Shown piece by piece: positions 26,223 to 35,622 of a stretch of DNA of 64,000 bases (the first letter of the stretch is position 1; each line of letters starts with the position of its first letter). The DNA comes from Lacinutrix himadriensis (lineage in GTDB: Bacteria; Bacteroidota; Bacteroidia; Flavobacteriales; Flavobacteriaceae). Position numbers and translations under genes: made by a program. The stretch is from positions 186,001 to 250,000 of the forward strand of contig NZ_LIQI01000027.1 in assembly GCF_001418105.1 (NCBI RefSeq), read 5' to 3'. The notes beneath the pieces were generated by a model, which had not been told where the DNA came from, did no database searches, and saw nothing but the letters and a program-made list of their open reading frames with translations.

Positions 26223-26510
26223 CTAAATATTTTTCAGATATTTCTTTTCTACATAAAAAGTAGCAAATGGTAATATAGATGCAATGAGCACAATAAACAT
26301 GGTTTTCTTATTCCATTTGTGCTCCACTCCAAATAGAATTGCCAATATAATATAAGCCACAAATAGCAATCCGTGAGGCATTCCTAATAGTTTTACAAAG
26401 TAATCATTACCATTAGGCATACGTTTATATATTGCAGCAGCCATTAATAATAAGTAAGAAACACCTTCAAGTAAAGCGACTAAACGAAAAATATTTTTTA
26501 AGGAAAACAT
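26223..26510 (-). CDS. DUF3817 small membrane protein
   Basis: A 95-residue protein with three hydrophobic segments: FRLVALLEGVSYLLLMAAAI, a second around GLLFVAYIILAILFGVEH, and FIVLIASILPFATFYVEK. The order LLEGVSYLLL, then PNGNDYFVKLLGMPHGLLF, matches DUF3817. Function unknown. Its promoter-like box is at 26530-26537. Confidence 0.85.
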   Translation of the reverse strand: MFSLKNIFRLVALLEGVSYLLLMAAAIYKRMPNGNDYFVKLLGMPHGLLFVAYIILAILFGVEHKWNKKTMFIVLIASILPFATFYVEKKYLKNI

Positions 26511-26529
26511 AGATTCTATTTTAAGTCTG

Positions 26530-26537
26530 CAAAGATA
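26530..26537 (-). promoter_or_regulatory. Candidate promoter (-7 box) for the DUF3817-TlpA operon
   Basis: On the minus strand this is TATCTTTG, a perfect TAnnTTTG, 20 bases upstream of the minus-strand ATG at 26510. On the opposite strand TATCTTTA (26554-26561) may serve the divergent M16 gene. Confidence 0.55.
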
Positions 26538-26607
26538 TTAATTGTTTTAACGTATCTTTAAAAATCAAGTTATTAAATTTAAAGTCTATTAATCAAACCA
26601 ATTACAA

Positions 26608-29475
26608 ATGAAATTATCTTCACTAACCTTAGTGCTACTTGCACTTACGAGTATTTCTTGTAAAAAAGAACCAGAACCAATTTCGCAAACTACAACCGAA
26701 TTTAAAATCGATTATGAAAAATTTGTTTTAGATAATGGCCTAGAAGTTATCCTGCACGAAGATCATAGTGATCCTATAGTTGCAGTAGCCACGATGATGC
26801 ATGTTGGATCTAATCGTGAAAAACCAGGGAAAACAGGATTCGCTCACTTTTTTGAACACATGAGTTTTAACGATTCGGAAAATGTTCCTGTTGGAGCAAA
26901 CCGAAAAATGATTCCAGAATGGGGTGGAAGTAGAAATGGTGGAACTTGGAGTGATGGAACCGTATACTATGAAGTGGTGCCAAAAGATGCTTTTGAAAAA
27001 ATTCTGTGGATTGATTCCGATCGTTTTGGTTATATGATTAATACGGTAACCAAAGAAGCATTAGAACGTGAAAAACAAGTAGTGAAAAACGAAAAACGCC
27101 AACGTGTTGATAACGCGGCTTATGGCTATACCGATGAAATTATTAGAAAAAACTTGTATCCAGAAGGACACCCATATAGTTGGACCGTTATTGGTGCTTT
27201 ACCCGATTTACAAGCAGCAACTATAGACGATGTGAAAGCCTTTTACCATCAGTATTACGGAGCAAGCAATGCATCCTTAGTGATTGCTGGAGATATTAAT
27301 ATTGAAGAAACGAAAGCACTTGTAGAAAAATGGTTTGGTGAAATTCCTAGCGGACCAGAAGTACCGCAATTACAAGCAGAACCTGTTGTATTAGAAGAAA
27401 TAAAGTCTTTGTATTTTGAAGATAACTTTGCGAAGCTTCCAGAATTGCGAATGGTCATTCCAACAGTAGAAGAATACCACCAAGATGTTTACGCATTAGA
27501 AATTCTTGGACAACTTCTTAGCGGAAGTAAAAGTGCTCCATTATATAATGTAATAGTAGAAGAACAAAAACTAGCACCAAATATTGGTACCTACCAAGCG
27601 AGTAATGAAATCGCAGGAGAATTTATTTTTAGAGTTCGCGCAAATGCAGGAACAGATTTGGATGATGTAAAAACCGCAATTGAAGAAGGTTTAACCAAAT
27701 TTGAAACGAATGGCGTTAATGAAAATGATTTAAAACGAATTAAAGCAGAATTGGAAACCAATTTATACCAAGGGGTAAGTACTGTTTTAAACAAAGCATT
27801 TCAATTAGTACAAGACAATGAGTTTAAAGGAGATCCAGGATTTATTGTAGAAAGTGCGAAATTAACGGAAGCGGTAACTGCTGAAGATGTTATGCGTGTT
27901 TACAATGAATACATTAAAGACAAAAACTATGTAATGACCAGCGTGGTACCAAAAGGACAATTAGACCTAGCGGTAACAGATGCAAAAATTGCAACGGTTT
28001 GGCTAGAACGAGTACGATATAATGTAGCTAATGAAGAAGTTGGTCAAGGTGCCGAAGCTGTTTATGAAAAAACAGAAACAAAACAAGATAGAAGTGAGCC
28101 TGAATTTGGTGAGTTACCATTGTTTAAAGCACCAGTCGTTTGGACAAGCAGCCTTGAAAATGGATTAAGCTTGTTTGGAATAGAAAATAACGAAGTACCT
28201 CTAGTACAGTTTGATATTACTATTCCTGGCGGACAGTTACTAGATCCAATTGGAAAAGAAGGTGTATCAAGTTTGTTAAGCGATTTAATGCAGGAAGGAA
28301 CAGCGGCAAAAACTCCAGCGGAATTAGAAGAAGCTATTGGTTTATTAGGTGCTTCTATAAATATGTATAGCGGAAAAGAAGATTTTCATATCACAGGTTC
28401 TTGTTTGACCAAGAATTTTGAAGGCACCATGGCTTTAGTAAAAGAAATGATTCTAGAACCACGTTGGGATGAAAAAGAATTTGAGCGTTTAAAATTAGCT
28501 TTAGAAACTAGTTTAAAAGGACGTGAGGCAAATCCAAACGCTATTGCTTCTAATATTTTTAACAAATTAATTTATGGTCATAATCATCGTTTTGGTACAC
28601 TAGGTTCTGGAACGCTAGAAAGCACGCAAGGGATTACTATGAAAGATTTAAAATCTTATTATAATAACCTTTCGCCTAAAGAGGCTAATTTTCATATTGC
28701 AGGAGCTATAACTAAAGAGCAAACAGAAGTTGTGGCTCTAGTATTAAATAGTTGGAATGGCTATAAAATAGCAGTTCCGCATTATAATTTACCAATTAAT
28801 AATAACAAAGGAAATATCTACTTTATTGATGTTCCCGATGCAAAACAATCCGTGTTACAAATAGGTAAGTTGGCTATATCTGCAAAAGATAAAAATGCGA
28901 ATAAGTTAGAATTTGCAAACGAGATTTTAGGAGGTGGTTCTAGTGGTAGATTATTTCAAACCTTACGAATTGAAAAAGGATATACCTATGGCGCATACTC
29001 TGGTTTTTCAAAAAGTAATGAAGTAGCACCTTTTACAGTTCGATCTAGTGTTAGAGCAAATGCAACATTAAAATCTTTAGAAATTATTAAAGAGATGCTA
29101 ACCAATTACCAAGCAAGTTTTACAGACAATGAAGTAGCATTAACTAAAAATAAGATTCTAAAAGGAAATACAAGAGCTTTTGAAAGTTTAGGAGCGCAAT
29201 TATCTGTTTTAAGAAACATAAGTAAATACAATAAACCAGATACGTATATGGTAGACGATCAAGAGGAATTGGTAAACATGACTTTAGACGATTATAAAAC
29301 CACGATTAGAAATTATTTAAACGAAGAAGAAATGATTTACGTAATTGTAGGAGATAGGAAAACACAAATACGTGAAATTGAAAAATTAGGGAAACCAATT
29401 ATAGAACTAGATATTTATGGAAATGTTGTAGCATTTGATAGATATGGAAACCTTATAGAAGCACCTGTTTTATAA
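26608..29475 (+). CDS. M16-family zinc metallopeptidase, two-module lipoprotein
   Basis: A 955-residue protein with a lipoprotein-type signal ending SISCKK, then two M16 halves. The first (about residues 35-480) carries the inverted zinc motif His80-Phe-Phe-Glu-His84 in GFAHFFEHMSF; the second (about 510-930) has no HxxEH motif and should be the structural half, with the typical RIEKGYTYGAYSGFS segment. It belongs with pitrilysin/insulysin-type peptidases that degrade peptides in the periplasm or at the outer membrane. It seems monocistronic, ended by a terminator shared with ompA. Confidence 0.93.
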   Translation: MKLSSLTLVLLALTSISCKKEPEPISQTTTEFKIDYEKFVLDNGLEVILHEDHSDPIVAVATMMHVGSNREKPGKTGFAHFFEHMSFNDSENVPVGANRKMIPEWGGSRNGGTWSDGTVYYEVVPKDAFEKILWIDSDRFGYMINTVTKEALEREKQVVKNEKRQRVDNAAYGYTDEIIRKNLYPEGHPYSWTVIGALPDLQAATIDDVKAFYHQYYGASNASLVIAGDINIEETKALVEKWFGEIPSGPEVPQLQAEPVVLEEIKSLYFEDNFAKLPELRMVIPTVEEYHQDVYALEILGQLLSGSKSAPLYNVIVEEQKLAPNIGTYQASNEIAGEFIFRVRANAGTDLDDVKTAIEEGLTKFETNGVNENDLKRIKAELETNLYQGVSTVLNKAFQLVQDNEFKGDPGFIVESAKLTEAVTAEDVMRVYNEYIKDKNYVMTSVVPKGQLDLAVTDAKIATVWLERVRYNVANEEVGQGAEAVYEKTETKQDRSEPEFGELPLFKAPVVWTSSLENGLSLFGIENNEVPLVQFDITIPGGQLLDPIGKEGVSSLLSDLMQEGTAAKTPAELEEAIGLLGASINMYSGKEDFHITGSCLTKNFEGTMALVKEMILEPRWDEKEFERLKLALETSLKGREANPNAIASNIFNKLIYGHNHRFGTLGSGTLESTQGITMKDLKSYYNNLSPKEANFHIAGAITKEQTEVVALVLNSWNGYKIAVPHYNLPINNNKGNIYFIDVPDAKQSVLQIGKLAISAKDKNANKLEFANEILGGGSSGRLFQTLRIEKGYTYGAYSGFSKSNEVAPFTVRSSVRANATLKSLEIIKEMLTNYQASFTDNEVALTKNKILKGNTRAFESLGAQLSVLRNISKYNKPDTYMVDDQEELVNMTLDDYKTTIRNYLNEEEMIYVIVGDRKTQIREIEKLGKPIIELDIYGNVVAFDRYGNLIEAPVL

Positions 29476-29494
29476 ATAATAAACAAATAGATAT

Positions 29495-29529
29495 AAAAAA
29501 AACGCAACCTAAAAGGTTGCGTTTTTTTA
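29495..29529. terminator. Bidirectional terminator between the M16 and OmpA genes
   Basis: AAACGCAACCT (29500-29510) pairs with AGGTTGCGTTT (29514-29524), with A before and T after, so it can end transcription from both convergent genes. Confidence 0.9.
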
Positions 29530-29549
29530 TTTATAAAATGATGTTCTGT

Positions 29550-30404
29550 TTAATTATCTTCAGACATTAAAGCAAAAAACTTATCAATGTTTGGTAATAT
29601 AATAATTCTTGTTCTTCTGTTTCTAGCTCTATCTTCTCTAGTATCATTACCTACTAAAGGTTGGTAGCTGCTACGTCCTGAAGCAATTAATTTTTCTGGA
29701 GCTACGTTATATTGTTGTTGTAATTTTCTAACTACAGACGTTGCACGTAACACACTTAAGTCCCAGTTGTCTTGTAATTTATCTGTGTTTATACTTCTAG
29801 CATCTGTATGGCCTTCTACCATAACATCTATACTAGATTCTGAGTTTACCACATCTGCTATTTTTTGTAAAATATCATTTGCTTTATTGCTAACTCTATA
29901 GCTTCCAGAATTAAATAACATTTTATCTGAAATAGATATCATAACCACCGTTTCATCAATGCTAATTGCAATATCATCACTTTCATCAAAAGAAGTCGTA
30001 TTCATTCTTTTCTTCAAGTTATAAGAAACAGCCAAGTCCATAGAATCTTTTAAAGTTTTTGCCTGACTTACTAAATTAGGATCCACTTTCGTTAAAGTTT
30101 CACGCATCTTTGTTTTTGTGTTGTTAGACATTACTGCAACACCAGCAACATTTTCCATTTTAGAGTCATTCTCTTCGCTTAAAGAACTATTTAAAGAAGC
30201 TAATGTGTTAATTTTAGTATTGTATTGATCTACGCGTTCTTGTATAGCAGCAAACTTACCTTCAAGATCTTCCTTCGCTACTTTAGTTTTAGTTAATTCA
30301 CTTTTAATTTCACCGTTTTCATGTTCTAATGCAAGAAATTTCTTTTTAGAAACACATGAGGTTAAGACTATTGCAACAAGTAGTAGTATGGATGTTTTTT
30401 TCAT
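29550..30404 (-). CDS. OmpA-family peptidoglycan-associated lipoprotein
   Basis: A 284-residue protein. Starting at the ATG at 30404 (MKKTSILLLVAIVLTSCVSK) gives a clear lipoprotein signal with lipobox LTSC; the frame is open 23 codons further upstream but without a fitting signal. A coiled coil follows (EHENGEIKSELTKTKVAKED), and the C-terminal OmpA domain carries VMVEGHTDARSI, NWDLSVLRATSVVRKL and GNDTREDRARNRRTRI. It should tether the outer membrane to peptidoglycan. A terminator at 29495 ends it. Confidence 0.93.
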   Translation of the reverse strand: MKKTSILLLVAIVLTSCVSKKKFLALEHENGEIKSELTKTKVAKEDLEGKFAAIQERVDQYNTKINTLASLNSSLSEENDSKMENVAGVAVMSNNTKTKMRETLTKVDPNLVSQAKTLKDSMDLAVSYNLKKRMNTTSFDESDDIAISIDETVVMISISDKMLFNSGSYRVSNKANDILQKIADVVNSESSIDVMVEGHTDARSINTDKLQDNWDLSVLRATSVVRKLQQQYNVAPEKLIASGRSSYQPLVGNDTREDRARNRRTRIIILPNIDKFFALMSEDN

Positions 30405-30483
30405 AATAAATGTATAGTTATTGTTTTCTTTATGTACGCAGAAAATCTTAATATGGTTTATCTGCATCTTCATTTTTTATTTA

Positions 30484-30520
30484 TATAAAAAAACACAGCC
30501 TAATAAAAGGCTGTGTTTTA
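30484..30520 (-). terminator. Terminator of the small minus-strand secreted-protein gene
   Basis: AAAACACAGCC (30490-30500) and GGCTGTGTTTT (30509-30519) form the stem; the A run before 30491 gives a U tract on the minus-strand transcript from the gene at 30539. Confidence 0.85.
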
Positions 30521-30538
30521 GATGTCTGTGTGAAATAT

Positions 30539-30841
30539 TTATTCCGAAAGAATTTCTAAATCTTCAATGGTTAGAACTTCCATTTTGTTTTCCATTTCAT
30601 CCAAAATGGTTTCTGTAGAGTAAGTGATTTTAAAGTTTTGTCCAATAAAGTTTTCATTTTTCAAATCAAATTTCTTGCTTGTTTCATCAGAAATAGCATC
30701 AAAAACATGTGCTGTATCTGCATCATCACTAAAATAAAAGGCTTCATTTTCTATTCCATCAAATGTAGCGGTAATCGTTTTTTTGTCTTGAATACTAGTA
30801 AAAGACACAAGTGTAAAAAAGGCAATTAAAAGAGTTTTCAT
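30539..30841 (-). CDS. Small exported protein of unknown function
   Basis: A 100-residue protein with a short hydrophobic N-terminus (KTLLIAFFTLVSFTSIQ) and an acidic mature part (TATFDGIENEAFYFSDDAD; later MENKMEVLTIEDLEILSE). The signal looks like an SPI peptide, cleaved near residue 16. No domain is recognised. It lies upstream of ompA on the same strand but has its own terminator, so it is a separate unit. Confidence 0.7.
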   Translation of the reverse strand: MKTLLIAFFTLVSFTSIQDKKTITATFDGIENEAFYFSDDADTAHVFDAISDETSKKFDLKNENFIGQNFKITYSTETILDEMENKMEVLTIEDLEILSE

Positions 30842-30974
30842 GTTTTATGTTTTTTAAAATTATATGATATATACGTCGAAGCAGAATCTTTAGACTTGGA
30901 TAAAATTATATTTAACACATTTAACAATTTTTAATCTATTACAAATTACTGCTAATCGCTAGCTGCATATTTCA

Positions 30975-30982
30975 TACTTTTG
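30975..30982 (+). promoter_or_regulatory. Candidate promoter (-7 box) for the RlmI-like gene
   Basis: TACTTTTG is a perfect TAnnTTTG box 13 bases upstream of the ATG at 30996, giving a very short leader. No clear -33 element. Confidence 0.5.
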
Positions 30983-30995
30983 CAAAAATATTTTT

Positions 30996-32222
30996 ATGCA
31001 TTTTACAAGAACTTTTTCTACTACAAATACTAGTCAACGTATTGCTGTTAAACTTAACGCAAATGGAGAGAGATCTGTAATGCAAAAACATCCTTGGGTT
31101 TTTTCAGATAGTATTATAAAAACGAATAAAGATCCACAAACAGGAGATTTAGCAATTATTTTCGGAAAGAATAAAAACAAAATTATTGGCTTTGGGTTAT
31201 TCGATTTAGCGTCACCTATTCGAATAAAAATGATTCATCATGGCGATCCAATTGCTATAGATGCTACTTTTTTTAATCAGAAAATAGCGGAAGCTTTTAG
31301 CAAAAGAAGTTCTTTACTAAAAACAAACACCAATAGTTATCGATTGCTTTTTGGCGAGAATGATGGTTTTCCTGGTTTAATTGCAGATGTGTATGCTACG
31401 GTTTTAGTGGTGAAAATATATTCTGAAATATGGCTAAACTATTTACAAAACATATTAGAATCCTTAATAAGCACCAGCAATTGCAAAACTGTTGTTGTGC
31501 GATTAAGTAGAAGTTTAGAGCAAAGTAAAGCACATGATTTAAAGGATGGAGAAGTGGTTTATGGTGTTTTAGAAAAGGAAGTGGTACAGTTTGTGGAGCA
31601 TGGTGTGCAATTTTCTGCCAATGTAATTCACGGACATAAGACAGGATACTTTTTAGATCATAGATTAAACCGAAAACAAGTAGGAGCATGGAGTCGTGGT
31701 AAAACGGTGCTAGATGTTTTTAGTTATGCTGGCGGATTTTCGGTACATGCATTAGCAAATCAAGCAAAAGAGGTTACCAGTTTAGATATTAGTAAACAAG
31801 CTTTGGAAATGGCGGTTGCTAACGGAAAATTAAATACCTATTCTGGAAAGCATAAAACCATTGCTGGAGATGCTTTTGCTGCAATGAAACAATTAATAAA
31901 AGATAAAACTACTTTTGATGTGGTAGTTATAGATCCCCCAAGTTTTGCAAAGCAGCAAAGCGAAATAGATTTAGCAAAAAAGAAATATGCACAATTGGCG
32001 ACTTTAGGTTTAGAACTTACAGCACCAAACGGTTTGCTTGTTTTGGCTTCTTGTTCTAGTAGAATTCTTGCACAAACGTTTTTCGATATTAATGCACAAG
32101 TTTTAAGAGATTCTAATAGGAATTATAACGTGATTTTAAAAACAGAACACGATACAGACCATCCTGTTGGTTTCCCAGAAGGTGCTTATTTAAAATGTGG
32201 TTATTATAGATTAGACAAATAA
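30996..32222 (+). CDS. RlmI-like class I rRNA methyltransferase
   Basis: A 408-residue protein. An N-terminal PUA-like domain (GERSVMQKHPWVFSDSI) is followed by an RlmI-type middle (FGENDGFPGLIADVY) and a SAM-dependent methyltransferase domain with FLDHRLNRKQV, VLDVFSYAGGFSVHALA and VVIDPPSFAK. E. coli RlmI makes m5C1962 in 23S rRNA; this is a probable homologue, but the exact base is not shown. Single gene, followed by a CIA30-like gene after 46 bases. Confidence 0.88.
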   Translation: MHFTRTFSTTNTSQRIAVKLNANGERSVMQKHPWVFSDSIIKTNKDPQTGDLAIIFGKNKNKIIGFGLFDLASPIRIKMIHHGDPIAIDATFFNQKIAEAFSKRSSLLKTNTNSYRLLFGENDGFPGLIADVYATVLVVKIYSEIWLNYLQNILESLISTSNCKTVVVRLSRSLEQSKAHDLKDGEVVYGVLEKEVVQFVEHGVQFSANVIHGHKTGYFLDHRLNRKQVGAWSRGKTVLDVFSYAGGFSVHALANQAKEVTSLDISKQALEMAVANGKLNTYSGKHKTIAGDAFAAMKQLIKDKTTFDVVVIDPPSFAKQQSEIDLAKKKYAQLATLGLELTAPNGLLVLASCSSRILAQTFFDINAQVLRDSNRNYNVILKTEHDTDHPVGFPEGAYLKCGYYRLDK

Positions 32223-32268
32223 CTTCGTTACGAGAATGAAAAGTATTTAATTATTCTAAGTTTTGTGT

Positions 32269-32772
32269 ATGGCATATCCAGATAGTACATCCAATATTTT
32301 TGATTTTAAATCAAAAGAAGACACCAATAATTGGTATGTTATTAATGATGGTGTCATGGGAGGGCTTTCTACAAGTTCCTTAGAAATTAACCCAGATGGA
32401 AAAGCGCTATTTAAAGGTCATGTGACTACAGAAAACAATGGTGGTTTTGCTTCCGTTCGATATACTTTTTCTAAAAAAGAGGTTTCCAAGTTTACCCATA
32501 TAGTACTCCGAATTAAAGGAGATGGTAAAGACTATCAATTCCGAATTAAAGAAGAACAAGAGCAACGTCATTCTTATATAGCTCCTTTTTCTAGTTCTGG
32601 AAAGTGGGAGGTCCTTAAAATTCCGTTATCCAAATTCTATCCTAGTTTTAGAGGAAACACATTAGATATTCCAAATTTTTCTGGAAAGTCTATGGAAGAA
32701 ATTGCATTTCTAATTGCTAATAAAACAAAAGAATCTTTTCAACTAGAAATAGAGTCTATTTTACTGGAATAA
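32269..32772 (+). CDS. CIA30-family (NADH:ubiquinone complex I assembly factor-like) protein
   Basis: A 167-residue beta-rich protein. The start at the ATG at 32269 gives MAYPDSTSNIFDFKSKED; an in-frame TTG 6 bases upstream is less likely. NWYVINDGVMGGLSTSSLE and FASVRYTF match the CIA30 domain, a jelly-roll fold; the C-terminal part KIPLSKFYPSFRG and EEIAFLIANKTKESFQLEIE agree. In mitochondria CIA30 helps assemble complex I; bacterial copies are mostly uncharacterised. It may be cotranscribed with the methyltransferase. Confidence 0.82.
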   Translation: MAYPDSTSNIFDFKSKEDTNNWYVINDGVMGGLSTSSLEINPDGKALFKGHVTTENNGGFASVRYTFSKKEVSKFTHIVLRIKGDGKDYQFRIKEEQEQRHSYIAPFSSSGKWEVLKIPLSKFYPSFRGNTLDIPNFSGKSMEEIAFLIANKTKESFQLEIESILLE

Positions 32773-32821
32773 AAGAAAATAAATGGCTCAGAAATAAGGA
32801 AGAATCTATACAAATATAAAT

Positions 32822-32974
32822 TTATGCTTTTTTATTTTTGTTTGCTTTATAGTCCAAAATCGGATACCAGAAACTAGGTGTAATGGCATCGTTTAATCCA
32901 AATACTCGAAATTTAGTGTTCCTTTCATCGTATTTTTTTGAATAAAAATTCTTTTCATCGTGTATTTTTATAGT
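32822..32974 (-). pseudogene. Possible gene remnant (C-terminal fragment, unknown family)
   Basis: On the minus strand an open frame of about 50 codons with no start codon encodes a protein-like tail including YDERNTKFRVFGLNDAI and TPSFWYPILDY, then a Lys-rich end and TAA. An in-frame stop lies just upstream (32975-32977). The Trp/Pro/Tyr-rich pattern is unlike random AT-rich sequence, so it may be the end of a lost gene. I do not recognise the family. Confidence 0.35.
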
Positions 32975-33042
32975 TCATAAGATTTATTGTGTGCTATTGC
33001 ATTGAATATTATAGTTTTAACCTGTTGAAACTATCAATTATT

Positions 33043-33675
33043 ATGAAAAGCTTAGTTACTATTTTTTGTTGTACCCTTTTTTTTGGAGCCTGTCAAACGT
33101 TACATGCACAAGATTCTGTAGATAATTCTATAGCACTTGCCATTAACTTTCAAGAAGATTATTCGGATGCTAATTCGGAAATAAAGGAATTTAATAAAAA
33201 TACAGATAGTGTTCCTGATTTTCAGTTAAAAGAAGAAAAAATTAAAATCGTTGGAACCATTTTTCAATCCGATGGAATAACGCCTGCCAATAATGTAACG
33301 CTTTCTATATCACAACCAGATGAAGATGGTTATTACAGTATTCAAAAAGAGAATGATAAACGTCACATATACCATAGCGCATCTATTACAACAGATGTGG
33401 ATGGTACGTATACTTTTTATACGTTTATCCCTGGAACTGTGCATAGAAGTGGCCGTGTAAAATCTATTCGTCCTGTTATAAAGGAAGAAGGTAAGGAAGC
33501 TTATGAGCTAAACGCTTTTTATTTTGACAATGATCCTTTGCTAACTAAATATCGTATTAAACGATTGACGAAAAAAGGCCTAGATAAAAGCATTCTAAAA
33601 TTAGAAAAAAAAGAAGATATGTTTGTTGCCAATAAAGATATTATTCTTGGTAAAGATCTTTTAGACTGCAAATAA
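33043..33675 (+). CDS. Exported intradiol-dioxygenase-like protein lacking the iron-binding histidines
   Basis: A 210-residue protein. The ATG at 33043 gives a signal peptide (LVTIFCCTLFFGACQ), with a Cys just before the predicted end, so it may be a lipoprotein. The mature part has the beta-sandwich of intradiol ring-cleavage dioxygenases: IVGTIFQSDGITPANNVTLS, TDVDGTYTFYTFIPGTVHR, then IRPVIKEEGK and FDNDPLLTKYRIK. In active enzymes the RPxHIH segment gives two iron ligands; here RPVIKE has no histidine. It is thus probably non-catalytic, binding a ligand or surface. A strong terminator follows. Confidence 0.75.
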   Translation: MKSLVTIFCCTLFFGACQTLHAQDSVDNSIALAINFQEDYSDANSEIKEFNKNTDSVPDFQLKEEKIKIVGTIFQSDGITPANNVTLSISQPDEDGYYSIQKENDKRHIYHSASITTDVDGTYTFYTFIPGTVHRSGRVKSIRPVIKEEGKEAYELNAFYFDNDPLLTKYRIKRLTKKGLDKSILKLEKKEDMFVANKDIILGKDLLDCK

Positions 33676-33704
33676 AAAGATTACTTCAAAAACTTAATAA
33701 ATAC

Positions 33705-33737
33705 AAAACATCTTGAAACAAACACAAGATGTTTTTT
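33705..33737 (+). terminator. Rho-independent terminator after the intradiol-like gene
   Basis: AAAACATCTTG (33705-33715) and CAAGATGTTTT (33725-33735) pair, followed by T. Confidence 0.9.
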
Positions 33738-33888
33738 GCTTTAGTGTCTTTTTTCAGGAGCTAGAAATCCTAAAAAGTTGAATTTTGTTTTTCGTCTAAA
33801 TAATATTAAAACGTGTAGTAGAAAGAATATTCAGATTATATTCGTTTTATTTGTGTACAATTAATAGTAAAATAGATTAGAACCCATT

Positions 33889-35007
33889 ATGGCATCATTT
33901 TCAGAATTAGGTATTCATAAAAACTACGTGAAATCCTTAAAAGAATTAGGGATTAAAGCACCTACGGAAATTCAAGAACAAGCAATTCCTATTTTAATAC
34001 AATCTAAAACAGATTTAGTAGGTTTAGCCCAAACAGGTACAGGGAAAACTGCTGCCTATGGTTTGCCAGTTTTACATCGTATTAATCCTAAAAAAGCAGA
34101 AATACAAGCTTTAATTTTATCACCAACCAGAGAGCTGGTACAGCAAATTAAAAAGCAGCTTTTTAAATTCACCAAGTATAACGATACTAAAATATTTTGT
34201 GAAGGTGTTTATGGCGGTGAGAAAATAGATATTCAAATAAAAAACCTAAAACGTACTACACATATTATTGTGGCTACTCCAGGACGTTTGGTAGATCTTA
34301 TTAATAGAGAAGTTATTGATTTACAAAATGTAGAAACCTTAGTTTTAGACGAGGCAGACGAAATGCTAAGTATGGGTTTTAAAGATGATTTAACTACCAT
34401 TTTAAAAACGACTAAAGCTTCTAAAAATACGTGGTTATTTTCTGCAACCATGCCAGAAAGTTTAAAAGACATCGTAAAAAGATATATTAAACCAGATGCA
34501 GTTAGACTAGAGATAAATAGAAATAGCTTAGTAAATGCTAATATTTCCCATTCTTTTATTGAAACTACTATCCAAAATAAAATTAATGTACTAGTATCTG
34601 TTTTAGAGGAAAGAACAGAAGAACGTGGAATCATTTTTTGTAAAACAAAAGCAGGAACACAAGCGTTAACGCATCAGTTACAGCAAGAAGGATTTAATGT
34701 AGGTGCTTTAGAAGGGGATATGCAACAAAGAGATCGTGAAAAAGTTATGCGTGCTTTTAAAAATACTAGTGTACAAATATTAATATCTACAGATGTTTCG
34801 GCAAGAGGAATCGATGTAAATAATTTAGGTTTCGTAATTCATTATCAATTACCAGAACATTTAGAATATTATACACATAGATCTGGAAGAACAGCTAGAG
34901 CAGGAAAAAAAGGAGAATCTATAGCTTTAGTCTTATCGAATGAAGTTTCTAGAGTTCAAGAAATTGAAAAAGCGCTTGGTATTAAAATAAAGCAAAAAAC
35001 AGTTTAA
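33889..35007 (+). CDS. DEAD-box RNA helicase
   Basis: A 372-residue DEAD-box protein of near-minimal core length. It shows the Q-motif (ELGIKAPTEIQEQAIP), Walker A AQTGTGKT, PTRELVQQ, the DEAD box in VLDEADEMLSMGF, SAT, and the C-terminal ISTDVSARGIDV and HRSGRTARAGKKG. It unwinds or remodels RNA using ATP in the cytoplasm, in ribosome assembly or mRNA turnover. There is no long C-terminal tail such as DbpA or CsdA carries. The ECF sigma gene starts 36 bases downstream. Confidence 0.95.
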   Translation: MASFSELGIHKNYVKSLKELGIKAPTEIQEQAIPILIQSKTDLVGLAQTGTGKTAAYGLPVLHRINPKKAEIQALILSPTRELVQQIKKQLFKFTKYNDTKIFCEGVYGGEKIDIQIKNLKRTTHIIVATPGRLVDLINREVIDLQNVETLVLDEADEMLSMGFKDDLTTILKTTKASKNTWLFSATMPESLKDIVKRYIKPDAVRLEINRNSLVNANISHSFIETTIQNKINVLVSVLEERTEERGIIFCKTKAGTQALTHQLQQEGFNVGALEGDMQQRDREKVMRAFKNTSVQILISTDVSARGIDVNNLGFVIHYQLPEHLEYYTHRSGRTARAGKKGESIALVLSNEVSRVQEIEKALGIKIKQKTV

Positions 35008-35043
35008 ATTATTTTTATAATTTACTAGGATTAAATTACGCAT

Positions 35044-35622
35044 TTGGAAGAACAAGATTTTATAAATGATTTAAGAGAAGGAAAGCAATTTGCCTACGGA
35101 AAGCTTTTGGACCTTTTTCAGCAAAAAGTATTTGCGACTTGTATTTCTTTTGTGCCTAACAAAGAAGATGCAGAAGATATTGCGCAAGATGTTTTTGTAG
35201 AGGTTTTTAATTCTATTCATAAATTTAAAGGGAATTCTAAATTATCTACTTGGATTTATAGAATAGCAACCAATAAATGTCTAGAGTTTATTAGAAAAAA
35301 GAACACCAAAAAACGTTTTGCATTTTTACAATCCTTAACAGGAAATGATATTGCTTTAGATAAAACAAATTATTTTACAGAGATCAAGCATCCCGGAATT
35401 GTTTTAGAACAAAAGGAAACGAGTGAAACCTTATTTTACGCTATTAATCAATTGCCAGAAGCACAAAGAATCGTATTTACATTAAATAAAATTGACGATA
35501 AAAGTTATAAGGAAATTAGCGAGATTACAGATAAAAGCATCAGTTCTATTGAGTCTTTATTGTTTAGAGCAAAAAAGAATTTACAGGTATCTCTAGAACA
35601 TTTTTATAAAAATGAAAAATAA
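35044..35622 (+). CDS. ECF-type RNA polymerase sigma factor
   Basis: A 192-residue sigma-70 family factor of ECF type. Region 2 covers about residues 8-80 (PNKEDAEDIAQDVFVEVF; STWIYRIATNKCLEFIR) and region 4 about 125-185 (LPEAQRIVFTLNKID; SYKEISEITDKSISSIESLL). The start is a TTG at 35044; no ATG is close and the reading fits the family. The stop is immediately followed by the first copy of the shared motif GCRCAAGK-N15-CATCTAAA. It is the best candidate regulator of the nearby EF-hand/YHYH genes, which carry the same motif. Confidence 0.9.
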   Translation: MEEQDFINDLREGKQFAYGKLLDLFQQKVFATCISFVPNKEDAEDIAQDVFVEVFNSIHKFKGNSKLSTWIYRIATNKCLEFIRKKNTKKRFAFLQSLTGNDIALDKTNYFTEIKHPGIVLEQKETSETLFYAINQLPEAQRIVFTLNKIDDKSYKEISEITDKSISSIESLLFRAKKNLQVSLEHFYKNEK

